Assembly (NCBI GenBank): GCA_017543905.1
Contig: JAFYFC010000040.1
Span: 1 to 64,000 of the forward strand
Source: Clostridia bacterium
Lineage (GTDB): Bacteria > Bacillota > Clostridia > Christensenellales > Aristaeellaceae
Direction of reading: 5' to 3'
Length of the DNA stretch: 64,000 nt
The translations under genes and the position numbers were made by a program. This document shows, one piece after another, positions 42,715 to 52,900 of this stretch; within the stretch, counting starts at the first letter, position 1; each line of letters starts with the position of its first letter. The notes under the pieces were generated by a model, which was given only the letters and a program-made list of their open reading frames with translations, was not told where the DNA came from and made no database searches.

Positions 42715-43935
42715 CTATACAAGCCCCAAACGCTTCACGCCGTATATGTAGGCGAGCATGGCGCTGGAGTACCAGCGCGAGCAGTCCGTAGGCACGCCGG
42801 TATACGGGTCTATCTCCTGCGAAAACAGGATTTCGTCCTGCGCGGCGTAGACGCTTATCCATTTTTCGAGTATCCTGTCGTAATCGCCACTCCTGCCGTA
42901 AAAATCCATCCAGCGCTGCGCGCGCAGCAGCGTGAGCGCCTGCGAATAATAGCCCCAGCAGTTTTTATCGGCATGCGTAAAGCGCGCGGAATCGTCCAGT
43001 GCGACCGACGGGAACGGGTATTCGCTGCCGAATTCCTGCGGCGAAAGCATATGCCGCTCGTAAATACGGTCGAATTCCGCTTGAGTGAGCATATGTTCAG
43101 TAAATACGTTGGTTATGGAAATCGACTTGATTTTGCGCTGCGCAAGCGATTTGTCCGCATCGTAGAAAAAGTCGGTCGCTTCGTCGTACAAAACGCCAAA
43201 CATCCTGCGTCTGACGGACTCCGCCTTTTGTTTCCAGTCGGCGCTCTCCTTAGCGTATCCAAGCTTTTCCGCCATCTCTGAAAGCGCGATACGGTCGCCG
43301 TAGAACACCGCGTTCACGTCAGGCGAAATAAGCGGCAGCCCTCCAATATCCTCGTGCGCGGTGCCTTCCACGTCCGGGCAGCCGTTAGGCAGCCCTTCAA
43401 GCCGGCACGAGTTGTCGTGGCCGGTATCGTATACGCAGAACGTTTCGACGAGTCCCTGTCCTAAGGTCATGCGGTTTGCGCACAGCCACGCGTCCCAGCC
43501 CTTGCAGGCAGCGTAGGCGGTCTGCAAAAATTTCCTGTCGCCGACAAGCTCATAGGCGTCAAGGCACAAGCGCGCAAACGATACGCACTCCTGCAGCTGC
43601 TTGTAGCCGATCTGTCTTCTGCCCCACCACGGCTTCTGCTTTAGCAGCTCCGTATCCAGTACGTTGTACGGAAGATGACCGTTCGCAAGCTGATTGTCGA
43701 TAAACAGCCGCAATTGGTTGACGGCTACACGTTTCTGCGTCTCGTCGTCCCGGTTAAGCTGTCCCCAGCACACGCCGTCGAACGCATGCTCGAGCCACAC
43801 GCCCGGATATGCGGTGGAAATCAGCACTACCGGGCCGGGGCTGTTTGCGATGTTACGCAGATGAAATTCGCGTATGCGCTTAAGCGCGAGCTCGTACTTT
43901 TCCTTAATTTGAGCATTGGTTACGGTGTAATTCAT
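42715..43935 (-). CDS. (alpha/alpha)6-barrel glycoside hydrolase, MGH1/GH63-like, intracellular
   Basis: 406 residues without a signal peptide. Sequence blocks such as WLEHAFDGVCWGQLNRDDE, NGHLPYNVLD, FVETFCVYDTGHDNSCR-like text, LNAVFYGDRIALSEMAEKLG-like text and NCWGYYSQALTLL resemble the trehalase/mannosylglycerate hydrolase-like clan. Acidic residues in YDTGHDNS and near the C-terminal TDCSRWYSSAMLAYI are candidates for catalysis. The substrate is unknown. The ribosome site AAGGAGG immediately follows the terminator of the giant surface-protein gene, so expression may depend on read-through. Confidence 0.75.
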   Translation of the reverse strand: MNYTVTNAQIKEKYELALKRIREFHLRNIANSPGPVVLISTAYPGVWLEHAFDGVCWGQLNRDDETQKRVAVNQLRLFIDNQLANGHLPYNVLDTELLKQKPWWGRRQIGYKQLQECVSFARLCLDAYELVGDRKFLQTAYAACKGWDAWLCANRMTLGQGLVETFCVYDTGHDNSCRLEGLPNGCPDVEGTAHEDIGGLPLISPDVNAVFYGDRIALSEMAEKLGYAKESADWKQKAESVRRRMFGVLYDEATDFFYDADKSLAQRKIKSISITNVFTEHMLTQAEFDRIYERHMLSPQEFGSEYPFPSVALDDSARFTHADKNCWGYYSQALTLLRAQRWMDFYGRSGDYDRILEKWISVYAAQDEILFSQEIDPYTGVPTDCSRWYSSAMLAYIYGVKRLGLV

Positions 43936-43948
43936 TCTTGTCCTCCTT

Positions 43949-43976
43949 AAAACACCGCAGCGTTACTGCTGCGGTG
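43949..43976 (-). terminator. Terminator of the giant surface-protein gene
   Basis: Perfect 9-bp stem (CACCGCAGC at 43953-43961 with GCTGCGGTG at 43968-43976) followed by TTTT on the minus strand. The downstream gene's AAGGAGG begins at the last T residues. Confidence 0.8.
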
Positions 43977-43995
43977 CTGCGAGCTGTCTTAAGGC

Positions 43996-46900
43996 TTAAT
44001 ACGCGGTTATTCCGGTCAGCGACGTGCAGCCCTTGAATGCGCGCGCGCCGATCTCCTTGACTGAGTAAGGCACGCTCACCGTCTTTATCGCGGTGTTGCC
44101 CATAAACGCTTCGGAATCTATCCTTACTACGGGAGCTCCGTTCATCGTTTCGGGAACCTTGATGTTCAAGGTGCTGTCCGGGCACTGTGCAAGCTTGACG
44201 GACGCTCCGTACACGCCCTGCACGTTCTTTATCACGTAGGTGTAATCGATTCCGCCCTGCGAATACGTAAGGTAATCGCTTACGCTGACGCTGGAGGCGG
44301 CGCTTACGGTTTCACCGTCTTCGTCTGTGATCGTAACGTTCAATTCGTATACGCCCGCAGAAGCGGCATTTACGACTAAGCCGCGGGCGGGATCGTATGC
44401 GTCTGCAGAAAGTATCTGCGCACCGTCTCTCTTGACGCTGATGACGTAAGCCAGATCGCCGATTACGTTGTCTGCGTCAAGCGTCCAGATTATATCGTTG
44501 CCGGTCGTGTTGATATTAAGGTTCGCCTGCGCGCTCAGCTCAAGCGCTTCGACGACGCTTATCATGTATTCCGCCGTAAATCCGCCGTCCGCAGTCGTTA
44601 CGGTGGCAGTTACGCTGCCGGACTTGCTGCCCGCCTTGACCTGTGCGCCGGAGGCGGTTTCCGTCAGCGTCACGACGCCCGTGCTGCCGAGCTTCCAGCT
44701 CACTTTAGTGTTGTCTGCATTCAGCGGCTCAATCGCGTATGCGAGCGACGCAGTTTTGCCTGTGCGCAGCGTGATATTCGTTTTTTCCGCCTCTATGCCG
44801 GTAACGCGTATGGGCGTTACGGTCACGCTCGTCTCGCAGGTGAAGGAGGTGCCGAAGGTGTCCGTCACAGTCGCATATACTACCGCGCTGCCTTCACCCA
44901 GCGCCGTGAGACAGCCGTTTTGAGTTACGGACACCACGGCGGGATTGCTGACTCTCCAGCTTACCGAGGCTATATCCGCGTCCGCCGGCTCTGCGGTATA
45001 TGTAAGATTCGTCTCGTCACGGCTGATAAGCGCAAGGCTCGTCTCTCCGGGAATTACCGAAAGCAGATGCACCTTCGTAGCCGTCACCTTAATGCTTGCC
45101 GTGAAGCCGCCGTCCGTGCTCGTGCATGTGATCACGGCTTCGCCGGTATCGCTGACGGCGGTCACGGTGCCGTTTTCGTCCACGGTCACAGCGCCGGGAT
45201 TGCTGCTCTGCCAGCTTATGCGCTTATCGTCCGCGTTATCCGGCGCGACGGCAGCGTTTATATCGAAGGAACGTCCCTTTTCGAGCGCGGTGTCGGTTTT
45301 GTCGAGGCTGACGCCCGCTACTCTTACGGGAGTCACGCTGACCAGGCAGCTCGCCTGCAGCGCGCCGTCGACTGTCGTCGCGGTCACGGTGACCGGAGAC
45401 CCGGTAATATTGAGCGCGGTCAGCAGACCGGTTTCGCTCACCGAGACCTTTTCCGGATCGCTGCTCGTCCATATCACGGAAGCGTCGTATACGTCGTCCG
45501 GGGTTACCGTAGAAGTAAGCTGCAGCGTATCGTAATGGACTATCGAAGCTTCCGCAGCGCTCAGCGAAACGCCGTCCACGTGCTTGTAGACGCGTATCGT
45601 GATGCTTGCGCTCTTTCCGTTATGAGACGCGGCCTTTATGGTGGCGATACCGGCTGCTACAGCGTGTGCGCTGCCGTCTGCAGCGACAGTCACGACGTCG
45701 GTATTATCGACCGTATAGCTTATTTCCGCCGCCGTGTTCTTGGGAAGCACGGGTGAAATGACGAATTCGTCGCCCTCATGCACAGTTTCGACACTCTTCG
45801 CAAGCGTGAAGGAGCCGGGCGCGTTTACTACCTTGACGGTAAGCAGCGCGGTAACGCCGTTGTGCGTAGTCGCGCGCACGCGCGTGGTGCCGGCTACTCT
45901 GCCGCGCACAGTGCCTTCGCCTAAATTGGTAAGCACGGCCGTAGATTCGACCTTGTACGTAACCTCGGTCTGCGTTCCGGCAGGCAATTGCAGCAGCTCA
46001 GTCGTATCAAGCACCTGTCCGATGCCTATCGTGATCGACGCGGGCACGAACGAAGCCTTATCCGGCGCGGGCACTACGGTAAGCGCGCATACGTCCCTGA
46101 CGCCGCTTGGCGTTTCCACGTATACGTTCGCGCTGCCGGGCGCTTTTGCGGTAAGCAGGCCGTCCACGGTGGTCGAGATAACGTCTGCGTTATCGGAATA
46201 ATAGGTCACACGGCTGTAATAGGTATCCTCGAAGCTGTGCGTGAGCGAGGCGGTCTGCCCTGCGCCCAGCGTAAGCTCATGCGTGCTCAGCGTCACGCTC
46301 TGAGGCATATTGTAAACGTTTACGGTGATCGTAGCGCTCTTGCCGTTGTAGGTTTCGGCCTTGACCTTTACTGTGCCGTAGGATATGCCCGTGATAAGCC
46401 CGCTGGCGTCTACCTTTGCGACAGCTTCGTCTTCACTCGTCCATGTGATGTCCGAGACGGCGTTTGCGGCCTTCAGCGTATACGCAGGTCTGTATCCCGT
46501 ATCGCCTACCGTCACGGAGCAGCTTGCCGCGCTTAAGGTGATCGCGGTCGGCGCAGCCACTACTCTGATCGCCTTGGTAATCTTGACGCCGTTGTAAGCG
46601 GTCACGGTTATGGTCGCGATCCCGACGCCCGCGCCGTAAATATCCAAGCCGTTGGTCTTTATAGTGTAGGTGCTGGAGGATTTCAGCGTGCATACGCCGC
46701 TCGTCTCGTTGCCTTCTGCGTCGAAGGCGGCTATCTCGAGGGTGATCGTCTCGCCCTTGCCGATGGAAGCTCTCTCTGTAAGTATCTTGAGCGTCACGGG
46801 AGCGGGCGTTACGGTCAGGGTCAGGGTGTCTAAATACTCCTCGCCGGTTTTGCGGTTGACGGTATGAGCGCTTATTACGGCTTCGCCTGTTTTGAGCGCC

Positions 46901-49900
46901 GTTATAAGCCCGCTGGACGCGTTCACACTTGCGACCTCTTCGTTCGAGGACGCATAGGTTATCACGCCCAGATGGCCTTCGTTCAGTATGCCCTTTACGG
47001 TATACTGCGCGCCTTCGCCCAGCGACAGCGTATCCTCAGTGAGCGCGATCCCGTCCGGCTCGTACACGACGCTTACCACGCAGCTTGCGCTCTTTCCGTT
47101 ATACGCCGTGCAGGTTATGTTCGTAGTGCCGGGATTTACCGCGGTAAGCAGGCCGTCAGAGCTTATCTTCACGACTTCTTCGTTGTCGGAAGCAAACGTC
47201 ACGCTGCCCGCGCTGCCGTACGGCAGCGTATATTCGACCAGTCTCGTATCGCATTCGGACATGGTAATCCACGTTTCGTTCAGCTTGACCGACGCGGGCG
47301 CCTTGACGCAGGTAAACTTGACCACGAGTTTGACTCCGTTGTAGGCGGTGATCGTGATGTTCGCCGTGCCGGTATTTCTGCCGTTTATGTGGCCGTCTTC
47401 GGAAACCGTTATCGCGTAACGGTTTGAAGACGTGTACGTGAAGTCGCTGCCTGTAAGCGCGCCGGACGCGTCGAATACCTCCGGAGCAAGATACAGCGTC
47501 TCGTTGACGCCGATAGTGCGTCTGTCGAGCTTAAGCTCTATATACGCAGGTACGGGGCATACCGTAACGCTGCAGCGCGCGGTATAGTACTTGCCGGTGC
47601 TTTCGTTTTTGATGGTTGCGATTATCGAGGTAACGCCCGCCTTGACGCCGGTCACCTTGCCAGTTGCGGCGTCGACCGTAGCGATGTAGGGATTGCGGGA
47701 GGCGTAAACGACGTTCGCAGCCGTGCCTTCCGGCACGTTCGCAGCAATCGTCTTAGTACCGCCTACTCCGACCGTAAGCTCAGTTTCCTCAAACGAAACG
47801 CTCTCCGCCTCCGGCAGGACATTAACCTCGCACACGGCGGTCTTTCCGTTATAAGTGGTGACCGTTATACGCGCGCTGCCGAGCCCTGTCGCGCTTACTA
47901 CGCCGTCGGGATTTACGGCTGCGACGCTTTCGTCGCTGCTCGTCCACGTGACCGACGCGTCCGCGACGTTGTTTGACGTCGCCTTGAGCGTATACGTATT
48001 GTTAAGCGGAATGCTTACGGAAGCTGCATTAAGCTCGACCTTCGTAGGCGCGTTCACGATGGTGATCTTAACTTTGGTGCTTATGCCGTTTTCAGCAGTT
48101 ACGGTTACGGTATACGTGCCGTTGCCTACGCCCTTCACGGTGGTGCCGTCCACCTTTAGCTGATAGTTATTGGTGGATTTAAGCTTGAACGTCATAGGCA
48201 CCTGATTGCCCTGCGCGTCGAACGCGGCGGGCTCGAGGTCCAGGACCTCGTTTCTGCCTATGCGCGTGCGGGTCTGCATAAGGCGTATTTCGGTGGCCGC
48301 CGGAATTACCACAACGTCGCATACCGCGGTTATATCCGTATCGGTTACGTAATCGTGCGCTTTGGCCGTCAGTACGCCGGTTCCTGCGGTGAGTCCGTAC
48401 AGAGTGCCGTCTTCGCCGACCTGTACCGGCTGCGCGTCCGTATCGCTTTCAAACGAATATACTATGCCGGAATAGCTGCCCTCGGGGGTAAAGGTAATTG
48501 TCGTTTCTGTGCTCTCGTTTTCGCTCAGGATATATTCCTCCTGCGCGAAGCTGATTTCCGTCGGCGGATTTGTGACGGTAAGCGTGCAGCTTGCCTTGCG
48601 GTTATTGTAGGTGATCGCGTTTATACGTACCGTGCCGCTTGAAACGCCCGTCACGCGGCCGTTTTCGTCTACTGCGGCGATACTTGTATCCTCGCTCTCC
48701 CAGCGGACCGAACCGTACTGGTTCGTCTGAAAAACCGGAGTAAGCAGCGCGCTTTCGTTTACGGAAAGCCTGAGCGTATCCGGCAGGGTTATCTTAGCGG
48801 GTGCGTACATTACCCTGACCTTGAGGACGTACTCTGCGCCGCCCTCAGCCGTTATCGTTATCTTCACGTCGCCCTTGCCTGTGCCCTTCACGGTCATTCC
48901 GTTTACGGACGCCTGATAACGGTTGGACGTACGCAGCGTGAACTGAGTATTTATAACGTTGCCGTCAGCGTCGTACGCACGCGGTGAAAGCGTGACGCTC
49001 TCGCCTATGCCTATCGTCAGCTGCTCATAGCCCGCGTCTATACGCGTCGCGTACGCCGAAACGATAAGAGTGTAGGAAGTGCTGAGATCGCCGTATTCGT
49101 TCGAATGCGCGCTTGCAGTTATCACGCAGCTACCTACGCCGCGCGCGTTTATCATGCCGCTTGCGGAATCGACGACGGCTATTCGCTCGTCAGAGGACGA
49201 GTACGTGATGCGTGCGCTGCTGCCCTCGGGCGTGAATACGGGGCTGTACACCATCTCCGTATTGAGAGGTACGCGCAGAGTATCCTCCGAAAAGCTCATC
49301 CCGGCGGGAGAAGACGTTACGGTGATTTCGCACTTTGCGGTTTTGTTGTTGTAGGTCTTGGCGGTGATTACGGCTTTGCCGGGCTTAAGAGCGATTATTC
49401 GGCCGTTTTCGTCCACAATGGCGATTTCCGGGTCGCTGCTTTCAAACGTCACGGCGCCCGTCTGCGCATTGGGGATTTCAGCGGCAAGCTGGTAAGCGTC
49501 GCCGAGCTGCATAATCAGGCTGCCCGCGTTCAGCGTCAGCTTCGTCGGCGCGTTCATTACGTTAAACTGCACAGACGCGCTCACGCCGTTTGCCGCAGTT
49601 ACGGTAACTGTAGCCTTGCCGCGGTTGCCGCCGGTGACCGTAAGCTCCTTTATGCTTACGGTATAGCGATTGCTCGTGCTTAAAGTGAAGGTCGTCTCTA
49701 CGGCGTTTCCGCGCGCGTCTCTCGCTACGGGCTCGAGCTTAAGGGATTCCCTGTTGCCTATGTCCGTGCGGCATTCGATCTCGACGCTCATCGGAGCAGG
49801 CGTTACGTTTATCTCCGCGCTCGCAATAAGCTCCGCTCCGCTGACGTTGTCGTGAGCCGTAGCGGTGAGGAGCGCTTTTCCGGAGACGAGCGCGTATACT

Positions 49901-52900
49901 GTGCCGTCGGAATCGACCCTTGCGATCTCGTATTCGGCGTCGGTATCCGTTATGCTGTATTTTACCGTGCCCGCGCTGCCCTCCGGCAGCAGAGAAGCTG
50001 CGACCTTGATGCTTTCGCCTTCCTTGAGCTCGTATACAGCTTTGTCGAGAACGAGCTGCTGCGCGAATTCGACCACGTTCACTGTACAGGAAGCGGTCTT
50101 TCCGTTATATGTGGTGCAGCTGACCAGGGCCGTGCCCTTGGATACCGCGTACAGCCTGCCGCTTTCGTTTACGAGCACGACGCTTTCGTCGGAGCTTATC
50201 CACGTGACGTCAGCCGTTTCGGTTCCCCTGGTGTGCGCAGTGAGCACTGCGTAGTCGCCGGTAGCAAGGCTTAGCTCGGTCTTTGAGAGCGTGACCTTTG
50301 CGGGCGCGGCGGTAACGGTGAATTTACGAGTGGTCTTGGCGCCGTTTGCCGCGGTTAGCGTAAGCGTCGCCGTGCCGTTATAATTACCGTAAGCCTTCGT
50401 GCCGTCGACTATCTTAAGGCAGCCTGAATTCGATTTTACGGTAAAGCTCGTTTCGATCACGTTGCTGCGCGCGTCGTATGCGACAGGCTCGAGGTCTACG
50501 GTTTCCTTGACGCCCACACTCGTGCGGTCGCCGCGGAAGTCTACCGTTACCGGAGCAGGAAGTATCTCTATCTCGCAGCTTGCGGTGACGTACTCGTTCG
50601 TTACGTGATTAAGTGTTCTCGCCGTGAGCGCGGCAGTGCCGGACAGCAGTCCTTTAACGCTCGCGCCTTCAAGCACAGCTACCTCTTCGCCGCCTTCGCA
50701 GATCAGCGAGTATTCAACCGTCTCATCGCTGTCTACAGGCGTGCGCACGAGCGTCGGCAGCACGGTTTCGTTTTCGTAAACGGTGTATACCTCGTTTTCA
50801 AACGCAAGGGAAGCGGGCACCGCTTTTACGGTCACGGTGCAACTCGCCTTTACGTTTGCGCGGTAAGTCTGGCAGGTTATTACGGCAGTACCCGCCGCAT
50901 GCGTCGTTATTTTGCCGTCCGTCACGCTTGCGACGCTTTCGTCGCTGCTGCTCCAGGTCACTTCTCCTGTGCTGTTCGCAGTCAGCGTGTAGGTAAGCTC
51001 AGCGCCCGTGCCCAGAGGCAGCGTCAGAGCGGTGCTTGAAAGCGTCACCTTCGCAGGCGCGTTCACGCCCTTTATCTTTACCTGAGCGCTTACGCCGTTT
51101 TTCGCAGTTACGGTGAGCGTAGCGGTGCCGTTTCCGACGGCGCGGACCAACGTGCCGCCTGCGCTCTTTATAACATACACGCTTGAGGACTTGACAGTGA
51201 ATTCGGTTTCGGCCTCGTTGCCGTAGCGGTCGTATGCCACAGGCAGAAGGTCTATCGTTTCGTCGCGGCCGATAACGGTCCGCTCCGGGTTAATTATAAT
51301 GTAAGAAACCGCCGGCACGACCGTTATGTCCGCGCTTATGCTTATATCCCTGTCCTCAGCGAAGGAATGCACTGTCGCAGTCAGCGTGCAGGTGCCGTAA
51401 TGCAGAGCCTTGACGGTTCCGTTTGCGTCGACGCTTGCGACCGTTTCGTCGTCTATGCTGTACAGCGCTTTGGAATACGCTCCCTCGGGCGTAAATACGA
51501 GCTTGGCCTGAACGGCTTCGTCCTCGCTGAGTCTGTATTCCGTTTTGTCGAAAGCGACAGACACGGGAGATGCGTATACCGTTACAGTGCAGGTCGCGTT
51601 CCTGCCGTTGTAGGCGGTCGCCTTTATCTTCGCAGTGCCCGGCTTGAGCGCCTTAAGCGCGCCGCCGTCCACGCTGACGACGCTGCTGTCCGTGGTCGTC
51701 CAGGCGATCGCGGATACGGAATCCGCGGGCAGTATCGCATCAAGCTGCGCGCCTTCGCCCACGCTCATAGTAAGGGCGGTTAAATCGAACTTCAGGCTTG
51801 CGGGAGCCTTCTTAACGGTAAGCGTATACTCTGCGCTCGCGCCGTTTGCGGTTTTAGCGGTGATAACCGCCGTGCCCGTACGCTCGCCCGTGACGCGCGT
51901 GCCGCGCACGCTGAGTACGTTTTTATTGCTCGACGTGAGTACGGGTATTTCGCTTAGCAGATTGCCCCTGCCGTCGTATACGCTGGGTGCAAGGTCTATG
52001 CTCTCTTTTATGCCGAGCTCGCTTCTGTCAGCTGAGAATACTATTCTCGCTGCAGCCGGATTTACCTTTACGGTAAGGTCTGCGGTGTACGTCTGAGCGC
52101 TGGTTTTGTTTTCGACATACAATACGGCGCTGACCGTACCGGAGAGCACGCCCTTTATATCGAGCGTTCCGGCTCCGCTCTGCGTTATCTCTATTTCGCC
52201 GTCTCCGCTCACGCTCTGCACATATACGTTTCCGTATACGTCGCCCGTGAAGGAGAAGCCTATCTGTACGGTTTTGCCTTCGTCTACCTCGGCGGAATCC
52301 ATACTGAGTATAAGGTCGTTGGGTTCGCTCATAACGCTTACCGCACAGGATGCGGTAAGCCCGTTGTAGGCGCGCGCGGTTATAACGGCCGTGCCCGCGG
52401 ATACGCCGGTCACCCGTCCGGTCTTGTCCACGAACGCGACGCCGGGCGCGCTGGTAAGCCAGCTTACGCTGCCTTCTCCGCCGATAAGCGTGCAGGAAAG
52501 CAGTGTGTCCGCGTTTATGCCCAGCGTCAGAGCGGTTTTGTCAAGCTCTATTCCAAGCGGCTCGCTTGTTGCTATGATCGTAAATTCCTGTTCGAGCCCG
52601 CTTGCGGTGCGCGCGATTATCTCGATCTCGCCGATTACGAGCGCGGTGAACTTTCCGTTTTCGATCTTTGCCTTGTTTTCGTCTTTTACCGTGAGCGTGA
52701 CGACTTCGCCCGTCGCTCCCCCGCCGGCGGCGACTGCGTAGATATTCAGATTCACGGTATCGCCCACGCCTACCTTTTCGGATTCCGGCGCAAGAATCAG
52801 ACGCGGGGATTTTCCGAGCAGATCGTCTCTCATGCCCTCGTCTTCTTCGGGAACGATCGGGTCGTCAGGGGCAGGAACGCCTGTTTCGCCTGAGGGCTGC

